64,000 bases of DNA from Devosia sp. 2618 (GCF_040546815.1 NZ_JBEPOO010000001.1:744001-808000), one strand, 5' to 3'. Shown: positions 30,741 to 39,422, numbered from the stretch's first letter. Notes: generated by a model not told the origin, from the letters alone. Numbers and translations: made by a program.

Positions 30741-31631
30741 ATGGCAGGCGTGCCCATGGACCAGCGTGAAGGCTGGATCTGGTTTGACGGCGAATTCAAA
30801 CCCTGGAAAGACGCAAAGATTCACGTGCTGACGCACGGGCTGCACTATGCCAGCTCGGTATTTGAAGGCGAACGCGCCTATGGCGGCGAAATCTTCAAGT
30901 CGCGCGAACACACCGAGCGGTTGATCCGTTCGGCCGCGACCCTGGACATGCCGTTCCCTTATTCGGTGGACGAGATCGAAGCAGCCAAGCGCCAGGTTCT
31001 GGAAAAGAACGGCCTCGTTGATGCCTATCTGCGTCCAGTCGCTTGGCGTGGCTCGGAAGAGCTGAGCGTTCCGGCGCGCAATAACAAGGTTCATGTGGCA
31101 ATCGCTGCCTGGGTTTGGCCAAGCTATTTCTCGACCGAGGAAAAGCTCAAGGGCATCCGCCTTGAGTGGAGCCGCTGGAAGCGCCCGAGCCCGGAAACCA
31201 TCCCGTCTTCGGCCAAGGCTGCCGGTCTTTACATGATCTGCACGCTGTCCAAGGACGCGGCGATGGCGAACGGTTATGCCGACGCGCTGATGCTGGACTA
31301 TCGCGGCTATGTGGCGGAAGCCACCGGCGCGAACGTGTTCTTCATCAAGGGCAAGGACATCACGACGCCAACGCCGGATTGCTTCCTCAACGGCATCACA
31401 CGGCAGACGCTGATCGAGCTGGCAAAGCGCAACGGTTACACAGTGACCGAGCGCCACATCATGCCAGAAGAACTCGGCCAGTTCGACGAGTGCTTCCTGA
31501 CCGGTACCGCTGCTGAAGTGACGCCTGTCAGCGAGATCGGGGACTATAAATTCAAGCCGGCAGAGGGCTGCCGTACGCTAATCGATGCGTATAGCGCCGA
31601 AGTTCAGCCAAAGCGCGCTGCGGCTGAGTGA
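30741..31631 (+). CDS. ilvE: branched-chain amino acid aminotransferase
   Basis: Class IV PLP enzyme that transaminates Leu, Ile and Val with 2-oxoglutarate. It is 296 aa from the ATG at 30741, which has a GGGAG site 8 nt upstream; alternative starts at 30726 and 30645 lack one. Family motifs are the LTHGLHYASSVFEGERAY substrate loop, the PLP-binding lysine in SSAKAAGLY, and the EATGANVFFIK phosphate-binding region. A strong terminator follows. Confidence 0.94.
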   Translation: MAGVPMDQREGWIWFDGEFKPWKDAKIHVLTHGLHYASSVFEGERAYGGEIFKSREHTERLIRSAATLDMPFPYSVDEIEAAKRQVLEKNGLVDAYLRPVAWRGSEELSVPARNNKVHVAIAAWVWPSYFSTEEKLKGIRLEWSRWKRPSPETIPSSAKAAGLYMICTLSKDAAMANGYADALMLDYRGYVAEATGANVFFIKGKDITTPTPDCFLNGITRQTLIELAKRNGYTVTERHIMPEELGQFDECFLTGTAAEVTPVSEIGDYKFKPAEGCRTLIDAYSAEVQPKRAAAE

Positions 31632-31651
31632 AGTTAAACTAGAGAATCAAG

Positions 31652-31680
31652 AAGCCGGGCAATGTGCCCGGCTTTTTTGT
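31652..31680 (+). terminator. Rho-independent terminator of ilvE
   Basis: A 9-bp stem (AAGCCGGGC / GCCCGGCTT), a 5-nt loop and TTTT follow the ilvE stop by 20 bp. Confidence 0.92.
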
Positions 31681-31690
31681 TTTTGGGGCA

Positions 31691-31788
31691 CGTCATTTCT
31701 GCACAGCGTCACCACCCGACTTGTTCGGGTGGTCCATTCTTCCGCGCGATGGGAGAGGTGGATTGCCCGGACAAGCCGGGCAATGACG
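31691..31788. repeat. 98-bp palindromic repeat element with CGTCATT ends
   Basis: The terminal inverted repeats CGTCATT and AATGACG enclose two internal hairpins: CCACCCGA with TCGGGTGG (31712-31732) and ATTGCCCGG with CCGGGCAAT (31762-31784). The layout is that of RPE/RIME-like intergenic mosaic elements in Rhizobiales. Confidence 0.6.
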
Positions 31789-31848
31789 GCGGCGGAGAGA
31801 TTGATTTCCATTTCTTGCCACCCTCGATCCACGAGGGCGTGCTTGGAT

Positions 31849-32295
31849 CTATTCCCAACGCGCCTTGGCAACATCGTCCTCAGCTTTTGCCTCTACCCAA
31901 TGGGTCCCCTTTGGTCCGGTTTCCTGTTTCCAGAACGGGGCGTCGGTTTTGAGGTAGTCGATCAGGAATTCGGCGCCCTTGAAGGCGGCGTCGCGGTGGG
32001 GGGAGAGTGTCATGACCTGAACGATAGGTTCGGCGGGGCCGAGCGTGCCGTAGCGGTGGATGACCGTGGCGGCGAGGAGGCCGAAACGGGCGGTGGCCTG
32101 CTCGACGATTGCCGTGAGCTGGTTGATGGCCAGTTCGGGATAGCATTCGAGCGTCAGCGCGGTGATCGGATCGTCGGGTTTGCTGCGGACGACGCCGGTG
32201 AAGGTCACGGCGGCGCCAGCGCCGTTGCTGGCGGCGAGGAAAGCGTTGGTTTCAGCGCCGGGATCGAACGGGTCTTTGGACACGCGAACGACCAT
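31849..32295 (-). CDS. moaE: molybdopterin synthase catalytic subunit MoaE
   Basis: Large subunit of molybdopterin synthase, which inserts dithiolene sulfur into precursor Z. It is 148 aa. Signature regions are TFTGVVRS, IHRYGTL, LSPHRDAAF and the PFWKQE motif with the catalytic-site lysine. It is placed one base after moaD, so the two subunits are co-expressed. Confidence 0.94.
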   Translation of the reverse strand: MVVRVSKDPFDPGAETNAFLAASNGAGAAVTFTGVVRSKPDDPITALTLECYPELAINQLTAIVEQATARFGLLAATVIHRYGTLGPAEPIVQVMTLSPHRDAAFKGAEFLIDYLKTDAPFWKQETGPKGTHWVEAKAEDDVAKARWE

Positions 32296-32296
32296 C

Positions 32297-32548
32297 TTAG
32301 CCTCCGGTCATCGGGGGGAAGAATGCGACGACGCTGGCGCCGGTGATGGGCGTAGCGTGACTGACGAGCTTCGCGTCGACCGCCGATTTAATCAGGCTGC
32401 GCTTTTCGGTTGCGAGAGCGAAAGCTTCGTCGCGCGCGGATAGCCAGTCCATCAGGTCGGCGACTGTTACGATTTCAGATGGCGGCGACACGTCTTCTTC
32501 GCCGCGATTGAGGCGTTCGCGCAGCCAGGCGAAGTAGAGGATTTTCAT
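32297..32548 (-). CDS. moaD: molybdopterin synthase sulfur carrier MoaD
   Basis: Ubiquitin-like sulfur carrier of molybdopterin synthase, 83 aa, ending with the essential Gly-Gly (FFPPMTGG). The ATG at 32548 gives the normal MKILYFAWLRERL start and overlaps the pgsA stop by 4 bp. Confidence 0.95.
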   Translation of the reverse strand: MKILYFAWLRERLNRGEEDVSPPSEIVTVADLMDWLSARDEAFALATEKRSLIKSAVDAKLVSHATPITGASVVAFFPPMTGG

Positions 32549-33111
32549 TTTTGCTCTTGGACCAGATGTGGCCAGCTGGCGCGCAGATATTGCAGGCCTG
32601 TCCAGACCGTCAGGGCGCCCGCGACCCACAGCACGATGTCACTGACGAGACCCAGGCCGGGCACGATACGTTCCAGCAGCACGATGGCCAGAGCGACGAG
32701 CTGGAAGGTGGTCTTCCATTTGGCGAGCCAGGTGACGTTGAGCACGACCTTGGTATTGCCGAGGAATTCGCGCAGGCCGGAGATGAAGAATTCGCGGAAC
32801 AGGATGGCGCAGACCGGGATCATGTCCCAACCGGAAAAGCTGCCGTCCCAGGCGAGGACTGCGATGAGGATGCCGACGAGGAGTTTGTCGGCGATTGGAT
32901 CGAGCATGCGGCCGAGGGGCGAATACTGGTTCCAGGCACGAGCAAGATAGCCATCGAGCCAATCACTGGCAGCGGCGATGATGTAAATCGCCAGCGCTAT
33001 GCCCCGGAGCACCAGATCGCCCTGCATCACCAGCCAGACAATGGGAATAATCGCGAGGATTCGGGCGATGGTGATCAGATTTGGAACGAGCAGGATCGGG
33101 TTCTTGGCCAT
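32545..33111 (-). CDS. pgsA: CDP-diacylglycerol-glycerol-3-phosphate phosphatidyltransferase
   Basis: Makes phosphatidylglycerol-phosphate in the inner membrane. It is 188 aa from the ATG at 33111. The CDP-alcohol phosphotransferase signature D-G-x2-A-R-x8-G-x3-D-x3-D is visible as SDWLDGYLAR ... GRMLDPIADK. It has four to five membrane helices. The gene order pgsA-moaD-moaE downstream of uvrC is common in Alphaproteobacteria; here DAHP synthase and a DGPF gene intervene. Confidence 0.94.
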   Translation of the reverse strand: MAKNPILLVPNLITIARILAIIPIVWLVMQGDLVLRGIALAIYIIAAASDWLDGYLARAWNQYSPLGRMLDPIADKLLVGILIAVLAWDGSFSGWDMIPVCAILFREFFISGLREFLGNTKVVLNVTWLAKWKTTFQLVALAIVLLERIVPGLGLVSDIVLWVAGALTVWTGLQYLRASWPHLVQEQK

Positions 33112-33176
33112 GGGAGGACAGAACAGGAATGGCGGGGAGGGGTCAAGGGGAACGGCGAAGATGGGTCTTTGTTGGG

Positions 33177-33294
33177 ATACCCCCACCTCGCCTCCCCCTG
33201 ATAGGGGGAGGGATCAGATCGAGTTTGGGACTAGATTCGTACAGCCACCGGAGGGATTCCTCCCCCTTTTCAGGGGGAGGTTAGGTGGGGGTAT
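33177..33294. repeat. 118-bp miniature inverted-repeat element
   Basis: It has near-perfect ~35-bp terminal inverted repeats. Each end reads ATACCCCCACCT-NN-CCTCCCCCT inward and itself contains a CCTCCCCCT/AGGGGGAGG hairpin. It sits between pgsA and the DAHP synthase stop codon. The copy has no coding capacity. Confidence 0.7.
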
Positions 33295-33296
33295 TC

Positions 33297-34370
33297 TTAC
33301 GCAACTTGCTGGTTGGTTGCCGCGCGGCGCTGGGTGACGGCTTCTGCCAGAGCTTCGAGTGCGGTGACCGTAGTGTCCCAACCGATGCAGCCATCAGTGA
33401 TGGACTGGCCGTAGACCAGTTCTTCGCCCTCGATCAGGTCCTGGCGGCCGGCCACGAGGTTGGATTCGACCATGACACCGATGATGCGGCCGTCGCCGGC
33501 GGCCATCTGGGCGCCGATGTCAGCCAGAACGACTGGCTGGTTTTCCGGGTTCTTGGACGAGTTGGCGTGGCTGGCGTCGATCATGATGGTCGGCGCTATA
33601 CCGGCCTTTTCGGCGGCCGCTGCGGCAGCCGCAACGCTGGCGGCGTCGAAGTTGGTGGTTTTGCCGCCGCGCAGGATGATGTGGCAATCTTCATTGCCGG
33701 TGGTGGCGGCAATGGCCGAGCGGCCGTCCTTGGTGACCGCGAGGAAATGGTGGGGCTGGCTGGCCGAGCTGACGGCGTCCAGAGCGATCTTGACGTTTCC
33801 GTCGGTGCCGTTCTTGAAGCCGACCGGGCAGGAGAGACCCGAGGCCAGTTCGCGGTGGATCTGGCTTTCGGTGGTGCGGGCGCCGATGGCGGCCCAACTG
33901 ACGAGGTCCGCAATATATTGCGGGGTGGTCATGTCGAGGAATTCGCAGGCGGCGGGCAGGCCGAGATTATTGATGTCGAGCAGCAGGGCGCGGGCGGTGT
34001 GCAGACCCTCATCGATGGCGAAGCTGCCGTCGAGATTGGGGTCGTTGATCAGGCCCTTCCAGCCCACCGTGGTGCGTGGCTTTTCGAAGTAGACGCGCAT
34101 GATGATTTCGAGCCGGTCGCCGAGCTTTTCGCGCAGCGGCGCAAGGCGCTTCGCGTAATCGATGGCAGCGATTGGATCGTGAATGGAGCAGGGGCCGACG
34201 ACGACGGCTAGGCGGTCATCAGAGCCGGCAAGGATATTGTGGAAGTCGTGGCGGGCGCTGAGAACGGTGCGGGTGGCGGCGTCGGTGCGCGGATGTTGGC
34301 GCATCACTTCGATCGGGGTGGTGAGCGGTTTGATCTCGGTAATGCGAAGGTCGTCGGTCGATTTAAGCAC
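33297..34370 (-). CDS. 3-deoxy-7-phosphoheptulonate (DAHP) synthase, class I
   Basis: First enzyme of the shikimate pathway, joining phosphoenolpyruvate and erythrose-4-phosphate. It is 357 aa, AroF/G/H type. Signatures are VVVGPCSIHD, RVYFEKPRTTVGWKG, the VGFKNGTDGN phosphate/metal region, and IMIDASHANSSKN. The GTG start at 34370 has a GAGGAG site 8 nt upstream. A leader with an aromatic-rich peptide and a terminator precedes it, so expression is probably set by attenuation. Which AroF/G/H feedback class it belongs to is not clear from sequence. Confidence 0.93.
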   Translation of the reverse strand: MLKSTDDLRITEIKPLTTPIEVMRQHPRTDAATRTVLSARHDFHNILAGSDDRLAVVVGPCSIHDPIAAIDYAKRLAPLREKLGDRLEIIMRVYFEKPRTTVGWKGLINDPNLDGSFAIDEGLHTARALLLDINNLGLPAACEFLDMTTPQYIADLVSWAAIGARTTESQIHRELASGLSCPVGFKNGTDGNVKIALDAVSSASQPHHFLAVTKDGRSAIAATTGNEDCHIILRGGKTTNFDAASVAAAAAAAEKAGIAPTIMIDASHANSSKNPENQPVVLADIGAQMAAGDGRIIGVMVESNLVAGRQDLIEGEELVYGQSITDGCIGWDTTVTALEALAEAVTQRRAATNQQVA

Positions 34371-34414
34371 TTTGGGGTCTCCTCGAAAATTCTGGAATTT
34401 CGGGAGGCGGCCAA

Positions 34415-34443
34415 CAAAAAAGCCGCCTCGGGTGGGGGCGGCT
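34415..34443 (-). terminator. attenuator (intrinsic terminator) in DAHP synthase leader
   Basis: On the minus strand AGCCGCC (34443-34437) pairs with GGCGGCT (34427-34421) around a 9-nt loop, followed by a run of T (34420-34416). It lies about 45 nt before the GTG start of the DAHP synthase gene, that is, within its own leader. Confidence 0.9.
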
Positions 34444-34514
34444 GGCTTCGGGTTTGGTCGTATCTTGTGAGATCAGATCAAGCGCACGGTAGCCTCCGCG
34501 GGGAGCGGATAGCT
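34438..34514 (-). promoter_or_regulatory. alternative leader stems (antiterminator versus protector)
   Basis: Segment 1 (34514-34505) pairs with segment 2 (34499-34491) through AGC/GCT and TCCGC/GCGGA. Segment 2, GCGG-A-GGCT, can instead pair over 8 bp with segment 3, AGCC-AG-CCGC (34447-34438), which contains the 5' arm of the terminator. The 2:3 and terminator pairings exclude each other, as in classic attenuators. Confidence 0.75.
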
Positions 34515-34550
34515 AAACCAAAACGAAAAAGTGGCGACGGAACGGATCAT
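34473..34550 (-). CDS. leader peptide of DAHP synthase attenuator
   Basis: A 25-codon frame that is too short for routine gene calling. Residues 8-14 are Phe-Ser-Phe-Trp-Phe-Ser-Tyr: five aromatic residues in seven, in a protein otherwise without them. The Ser-Tyr codons lie inside segment 1 of the leader stems, so a ribosome stalled on scarce Phe, Trp or Tyr tRNA would mask segment 1 and favour antitermination. There is no Shine-Dalgarno site. The ATG coincides with the predicted transcription start, suggesting a leaderless message, as known for the trpL leader of Sinorhizobium. Confidence 0.8.
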   Translation of the reverse strand: MIRSVATFSFWFSYPLPAEATVRLI

Positions 34551-34557
34551 GGGGGAA

Positions 34558-34586
34558 TGTGTAACGCTGGTTTAAGCGGCTGTCGA
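34558..34586 (-). promoter_or_regulatory. promoter of the DAHP synthase leader transcript
   Basis: On the minus strand TCGACA (34586-34581), a 17-bp spacer and TACACA (34563-34558) form a reasonable housekeeping promoter. Seven bases separate the -10 box from the A of the leader ATG at 34550, placing the transcript start at or next to that A. Confidence 0.6.
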
Positions 34587-34615
34587 GTCCGACTTTTGGG
34601 TGGGTGGAGAGACGG

Positions 34616-34740
34616 CACGCCCTCGTGGTTCGAGGGTCGCAGCGCTCCCGCCTCACCATGAGGGCTACCTCTACACCGCATCAAGAGCAGCCCTCATGGT
34701 AGGTGCGAGCTCTTTGCGAGCCTCGAACCACGAGGGCGTG
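34616..34740. repeat. 125-bp palindromic repeat with 20-bp perfect inverted ends
   Basis: Bases 34616-34635 are the exact reverse complement of 34721-34740. A second nested pair, ACCATGAGGGCT (34655-34666) with AGCCCTCATGGT (34689-34700), lies inside. No open frame of note. It resembles dispersed CCTCGTGGTTCGAGG-type palindromes found between genes in this bacterial group. Confidence 0.75.
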
Positions 34741-34744
34741 GCTT

Positions 34745-35098
34745 TCAACCCGGCATACTGAAATTGTGCAACTGCTTGATGGCGATTTCGCCTTCCCATG
34801 CGGGCCAGTGCTGGCGGTGGAGGTCGGCGAAGCGTTCGGTCCAGGAGATGATTTCGGCTTCGGTGGGCAGGTCATAGATGGCGTAGCCGCCGACCATTTC
34901 CTTGGCTTCAGTGAAAGGGCCGTCGGTGATGAGCTGCTTGCCGCGCACCTTGACGGTTGCCGTGTCGGACATGCCGCCGGTTTCTACCATGCGCGCGCCA
35001 GCTTCCATGCCGAGTTGGACGATTGCCTCCATAAGGGCGGGCGGTGGTGCGCCGGCTTCTGCTGGATTTGTGGTGGTGACGAAGGTGATGAACTTCAT
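34745..35098 (-). CDS. DGPF-domain (YCII-related) protein
   Basis: 117 aa with the hallmark TDGPFTEAKEMVGGYAIYD. The ferredoxin-like YCII/DGPF fold is of unknown biochemical role and is often encoded near ECF sigma factors, though none is seen here. The ATG at 35098 begins MKFITFVTTT; the longer frame runs into uvrC antisense and is rejected. Confidence 0.88.
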   Translation of the reverse strand: MKFITFVTTTNPAEAGAPPPALMEAIVQLGMEAGARMVETGGMSDTATVKVRGKQLITDGPFTEAKEMVGGYAIYDLPTEAEIISWTERFADLHRQHWPAWEGEIAIKQLHNFSMPG

Positions 35099-35173
35099 GT
35101 GTGATCTCCTGGTTGTGCAGGCACGACGAATGGCATCGAGGTGTTTCGACACGGCGCTGGAGATTGTGGCACG

Positions 35174-35204
35174 ACCTCGTCCTTCGACGGGCTCAGGATG
35201 AGGT
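35174..35204. repeat. short palindrome (ACCTCRTCCT family)
   Basis: ACCTCGTCCT and AGGATGAGGT pair with one mismatch around an 11-nt centre between the DGPF gene and uvrC. It belongs to a widespread intergenic palindrome type containing CTTCGACGGGCTCAGGATGAGG. Confidence 0.5.
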
Positions 35205-35240
35205 CTACTGATGGATTTGGATAGAGCGCGCTGATTGGGG

Positions 35241-37121
35241 CTAGCTGCGGTTGAAGTGGTCGTAGACCAGTTGTGCCATCGCTTTGGAGATGGTGGGGAC
35301 GGCTTCGAGGTCGGTGAGCGAGGCGCGGCCGACGGCTTTGGCAGAGCCGAAGTGGTTGAGCAAAGCGCGCTTGCGCGTGGGACCGATACCGTCGATTTCA
35401 TCGAGCGGGTTTTTGATCTGGTCTTTCTTGCGCTTGGCGCGGTGGGTGCCGATGGCGAAGCGGTGGGCTTCGTCGCGCAGGCGCTGGACGTAGTAGAGCA
35501 CCGGATCCCGATGGGGCAGCATGAAGGCGTCGCGGCCTTCCATGAAGAATTTTTCACGGCCCGCGTCGCGTTCCTCGCCCTTGGCAATGCCGATGAAGGT
35601 CACTTCCTTGGGCAGGTTCAACTCGGCAATAACGCCGCGTACGGCGCTCATCTGGCCGGCGCCGCCGTCGATGAAGACGACATCGGGCCAGTCGGGCATG
35701 CCGGAATTTTCGTCTTCGGCGTCATTTTCGCTCTCATTGGCGAGACGGGTGAAGCGACGGGTCAACACTTCGCGCATCATGCCGAAGTCGTCGCCTGCGA
35801 CGATGTCGGACTTGATGTTGAAGGTGCGGTAGAACTTTTTGGCGAAGCCCTCTTCGCCAGCCACAACCATGGCGCCAACCATGTTGGTGCCCGAGATGTG
35901 GGAGTTGTCGTAGGTTTCGATGCGGCGTGGCACGTCTTCAAGGCCAAAGGTTTCGGCAACGCCTTCGAGCAGGGTGCGGTTGGTGGCGCCCTCGGCGAGC
36001 TGGCGGCCGAGCGCCTCGCGGGCATTGTTGAGGGCGTGGTTGACCAGGTCGCGCTTTTCGCCGCGCTTGGGCTGTTCGATATAGACCTTGCGACCTGCGC
36101 GAATGGAGAGGGCTTCCTCCATGACGTCGGGTTCGGCCAGTTCGTGGCTGATGAGGACGAGGCGGGCGGGCGTGCGATTTTCGTAGAACTGGCCGATGAA
36201 GGCTTCGAGCACTTCGGCATCGGACAGGCTGGCGTCGGCGCGCGGACGATAGGGGTAATTGCCCCAGTTCTGGAAGGCGCGGAAGAAGAAAACCTGCACG
36301 CAGAACTGGCCTCCCTCGTGATGGATGGCAAAGACGTCGGCTTCTTCGACGGATTTGGCGGTGGCGTCTCCCTGCGACTGGACGAGGGCCAGCGCCGAAA
36401 GGCGATCGCGGATGAGCGCTGCGCGTTCGAAGTCGAGCTGTTCGGCGGCCTGGTTCATGTCGCGCTGCAGGTGGTCGCGCACGCCCTGCGATTTGCCGGA
36501 GAGGAAAAGACGCGCGTCTTCGACGAGCTCGCCATAGCCTTCGAGGCTGATTTCGCGGGTGCAGGGGGCGGCGCAGCGCTTGATCTGGAATTGCAGGCAG
36601 GGCCGCGTGCGGGCGGCGTAGAAGCTATCCGAGCAATTGCGGAGCAAGAACGCCTTTTGCAGGCTGGCAATGGTGCGGCCGACGGCGGTGGCCGAGGCGA
36701 AGGGGCCGAAATAGTGGCCGGGGCGACGGCGGGTGCCGCGATGTTTGGTCAGCTCGGGCGCTTCGTGGTCGCCGGTGATCAGGATGTAGGGGAAGCTCTT
36801 GTCGTCGCGCAACAGCACGTTGAAGCGGGGCTTGAGCCGCTTGATCATGTTGGCTTCGAGCAGCAGCGCTTCGGACTCGGTCTCGGTACGCACGAATTCC
36901 ATGCTGACCGTTGCGGCGATCATGCGCTGCAGGCGGACTTCGAGACCATCGGGGCGTGTGTAATTGGTGACGCGCGCTTTAAGGTTGCGGGCCTTACCGA
37001 CATACATGACCTCGCCCTGCGCATCGAGCATACGATAGACGCCGGGCGCAGCGGGCAAGGTGCGGACGAAGGTGCGGATGACCTCGTGGCCGCTGGGTGG
37101 GGGCGATGTGTCGTCGGTCAT
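35241..37121 (-). CDS. uvrC: excinuclease ABC subunit C
   Basis: Makes both incisions in nucleotide excision repair with UvrA and UvrB. It is 626 aa. The GIY-YIG domain ([20 protein letters not shown]) is at residues ~30-60. The UVR motif with [17 protein letters not shown] lies near 200. The RNase H-like nuclease has [17 protein letters not shown] and FIDGGAGQM, and a helix-hairpin-helix ([18 protein letters not shown]) ends the protein. No LexA box was seen at its start; it overlaps the upstream SDR gene by 4 bp. Confidence 0.96.
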   Translation of the reverse strand: MTDDTSPPPSGHEVIRTFVRTLPAAPGVYRMLDAQGEVMYVGKARNLKARVTNYTRPDGLEVRLQRMIAATVSMEFVRTETESEALLLEANMIKRLKPRFNVLLRDDKSFPYILITGDHEAPELTKHRGTRRRPGHYFGPFASATAVGRTIASLQKAFLLRNCSDSFYAARTRPCLQFQIKRCAAPCTREISLEGYGELVEDARLFLSGKSQGVRDHLQRDMNQAAEQLDFERAALIRDRLSALALVQSQGDATAKSVEEADVFAIHHEGGQFCVQVFFFRAFQNWGNYPYRPRADASLSDAEVLEAFIGQFYENRTPARLVLISHELAEPDVMEEALSIRAGRKVYIEQPKRGEKRDLVNHALNNAREALGRQLAEGATNRTLLEGVAETFGLEDVPRRIETYDNSHISGTNMVGAMVVAGEEGFAKKFYRTFNIKSDIVAGDDFGMMREVLTRRFTRLANESENDAEDENSGMPDWPDVVFIDGGAGQMSAVRGVIAELNLPKEVTFIGIAKGEERDAGREKFFMEGRDAFMLPHRDPVLYYVQRLRDEAHRFAIGTHRAKRKKDQIKNPLDEIDGIGPTRKRALLNHFGSAKAVGRASLTDLEAVPTISKAMAQLVYDHFNRS

Positions 37122-37900
37122 GAGCGCGGCGTTGGTTTGCTCTTGGGCAGATATTCGAGATGCTCGCCACCATCGAGGGCCAGCATTTGGCCCGTCATGG
37201 ATGGGGTGTTGAGCAACATTATGACGCCGTCCGCGATGGCATCGGGTCCGGCATTTCTCTGCAAGGGCAAGGCAGCGACAGAGCGGTCGAACTCGGCCTT
37301 GCTCTGGCGGCTATGGGGTAGCACCGGACCGGGGCCAATGGCATTGACGCGGATGGACGGGGCCAGCGATTGCGCCAATGTGCGGGTGGCAGACCAGAGG
37401 ACCGACTTGGAGAGGCTGTAGCTGAAATAAGCGGGTGTCGGATGCAGCACGCGCTCATCGACCAGATTGATGATGTTGCCGTGGGCGCCTTCGGGAAGCT
37501 GGTTTGCGAAGTCGCGGGCGAGAAAGATTGGCGCCTCGGCGTGGACGGCAAAGTGCTGGTCCCAGAGCGTCTCATCGACATCGCGGGCACTGTCGGGGTC
37601 AAACATCGAAGCGTTGTTGATCAGCACAGTCAGTGGGCCGAAATGGCCGGCGGCTTTGGCGATCAATCCGGCGCGCTGGCTGCGCTTGGCGATATCCGCC
37701 TTGATGAGCTCGGCCTGGCCGCCATTGGCGCGAATATCATCGCGCACGGCGCGGGCGCCATCGGCGTTGGAGCGGTAGTGGATGATCACGGCGTGGCCAG
37801 CGCGCGACAGCGCATGGGCGATGGCCGCACCGATGCGGTCGCTGGCGCCCGTGACGAGCGCGACCGGGAGAGACTGAGATGAAACAGGACGATTCGGCAT
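37118..37900 (-). CDS. SDR-family oxidoreductase, FolM/pteridine-reductase-like
   Basis: 260 aa from the ATG at 37900. The NADP(H) motif reads [13 protein letters not shown], with an Arg in the position typical of pteridine reductases and FolM rather than the usual G-x-G; NNAS and the YFSYSLSK catalytic Tyr-Lys pair follow. A dihydromonapterin or dihydrofolate reductase role is plausible. It is translationally coupled to uvrC through ATGA, a linkage seen in related genomes. The longer frame to 38083 is not supported. Confidence 0.82.
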   Translation of the reverse strand: MPNRPVSSQSLPVALVTGASDRIGAAIAHALSRAGHAVIIHYRSNADGARAVRDDIRANGGQAELIKADIAKRSQRAGLIAKAAGHFGPLTVLINNASMFDPDSARDVDETLWDQHFAVHAEAPIFLARDFANQLPEGAHGNIINLVDERVLHPTPAYFSYSLSKSVLWSATRTLAQSLAPSIRVNAIGPGPVLPHSRQSKAEFDRSVAALPLQRNAGPDAIADGVIMLLNTPSMTGQMLALDGGEHLEYLPKSKPTPRS

Positions 37901-38101
37901 GATGAATATGTGTAACCTTGTGGCCGGACCATAGGCCGCTTTTGCCGGTTTCTTCAATGCTCTGAGGGCGCTGGAATTATTAGAGACCACTGACAGATTA
38001 CGGCAGTAAGCAATGCCCTTTTGTTGTGCGAAATTCGGGCGTAGGCTCGCTGTGCCACCAAAGGGCTGGTGGCGATGCTGCATCCTTTAGGGGGACTCGC
38101 A

Positions 38102-38422
38102 ATGGAAGTCATCGTGCCTCTTCTGGTTCAATTGATTGCCGGTGGTGCTGGCGGCAATGTGATCGGACAAATTGTTAAATCGCTCAATCTTGGACCGGCT
38201 GGAAACTCCATCGTCGGGGCGATCGGCGGCATTGCCGGAACGTGGCTGGCGAGCAAGGTTCCAGGTCTCGATGGCCTGGTGGGTGCTGCGGCCGGTGCCG
38301 CAGGGACAACCGGCGGCATCGACCTCGGTGCACTGGTTGGTCAGGGCGCCACGGGCCTAGTCAGCGGCGGCATTCTTACGGCCATTGCCGGGTTCATCAA
38401 GTCATCTATGGCCAAGGCCTGA
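38102..38422 (+). CDS. small Gly/Ala-rich hydrophobic protein
   Basis: 106 aa from the ATG at 38102 with a GGGGGA site. Almost the whole chain is hydrophobic and glycine-rich, with likely membrane-spanning or glycine-zipper segments (LIAGGAGGNVIGQIV, NSIVGAIGGIAGTWLA, GLVSGGILTAIAGF). No family is recognised. A terminator follows immediately. It could be a membrane or pore-forming glycine-zipper protein, but this is conjecture. Confidence 0.65.
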   Translation: MEVIVPLLVQLIAGGAGGNVIGQIVKSLNLGPAGNSIVGAIGGIAGTWLASKVPGLDGLVGAAAGAAGTTGGIDLGALVGQGATGLVSGGILTAIAGFIKSSMAKA

Positions 38423-38441
38423 GCTTTACGATAGCGCTTCG

Positions 38442-38474
38442 AACGCCTCGGTCGCATCCGGCCGGGGCGTTTTC
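38442..38474 (+). terminator. Rho-independent terminator
   Basis: A 10-bp stem, AACGCCTCGG with CCGGGGCGTT, and a TTTTC tail lie 19 bp after the hydrophobic-protein gene and just before the EamA gene. Confidence 0.75.
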
Positions 38475-38498
38475 ATGCCTGATTGGTCTTTCTGCGTC

Positions 38499-39422
38499 AT
38501 GCCTCCTTCATCCACCGATATCCGCACGGAAAATGTCAGCCGCGCGATCCTGCTGACGTTGATTACCATTGCGGTGTTTGGTGTGCAGGACGCGATGTCC
38601 AAAACGCTGGTGCAGACCTATTCGCCGTTTCAGGTGACGATGATGCGCTATTGGGGCTTTGCCCTGTTCGCGCTGTTTCTGGTGACGCGGCAGGCGCCCC
38701 TGCGCAAGGCGCTGAGTTCCAAAGTGCCACTGTGGCAGTTGCTGCGCGGTACGCTGTTGATTGTTGAAATCTGGTTTTTCGCGACGGCGTTGCAGAGTGT
38801 GCCGCTGGGCGAATTGCAGGCGATTTCGCTGGTCTATCCTTTGCTGGTGACGCTGTTTGCCATTCCCATTCTGGGCGAGAAGGTCGGCGTGTTCCGCATC
38901 GTGGCGGTTGGCGTTGGCTTTGCGGGGGCGATGATCATCGTGCGGCCGGGCGGATTGCCGCTCGATTGGGGCGTCTTCTTTGCCATCCTGTCGGCGGCGC
39001 TTTACGCGGTCTATATCGTCATCACGCGCAAGGTCAGCCAGTTCGATAGCGCGGCGACCAGCATGGCCTATACAGGCATTATCGGACTGGTGCTGTCGAG
39101 CGTGGTCGGCGTGTTCTTCTGGCAGCCGATGGCATGGAGCGACATGGCAATGGTGGCCGGGATCGCAGTGACCAGTTGCCTCGGGCATGGCGTGATGATC
39201 TTTGCCCTGTCGATGGCGCCAGCCAGCACGATCCAGCCGTTCAACTATTTTTCGCTGCCCTGGGCAATTGTCCTGAGCATCGTGTTGTTCGGCCACTGGA
39301 TCGATGGCGTCTCGCTGATCGGCGCTGCCATCATCGTCGGCGCGGGCCTTGTGGTGATGGCCCGCGAACGGCTCAAGAAGGGACCGACAACGGTCACGCC
39401 GACGCTGCCCGGCACCGAGTAA
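38499..39422 (+). CDS. EamA/DMT-family transporter
   Basis: 307 aa with ten predicted membrane helices in two EamA repeats (first near AVFGVQDAMSKTLVQ, second near ILSAALYAVYIVITRKV). It is an inner-membrane exporter or exchanger of unknown metabolite. Starts at 38475 and 38499 are both possible and neither has a clear ribosome site; 38499 leaves a short N-terminus before the first helix. It is convergent with the DUF2177 gene, with zero gap. Confidence 0.85.
   Translation: MPPSSTDIRTENVSRAILLTLITIAVFGVQDAMSKTLVQTYSPFQVTMMRYWGFALFALFLVTRQAPLRKALSSKVPLWQLLRGTLLIVEIWFFATALQSVPLGELQAISLVYPLLVTLFAIPILGEKVGVFRIVAVGVGFAGAMIIVRPGGLPLDWGVFFAILSAALYAVYIVITRKVSQFDSAATSMAYTGIIGLVLSSVVGVFFWQPMAWSDMAMVAGIAVTSCLGHGVMIFALSMAPASTIQPFNYFSLPWAIVLSIVLFGHWIDGVSLIGAAIIVGAGLVVMARERLKKGPTTVTPTLPGTE

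Noticed and set aside
35235..37421. 728-codon plus-strand frame opposite uvrC
   Set aside because: Shadow of uvrC; Gly/Ala/Val/Asp-biased with no motif.
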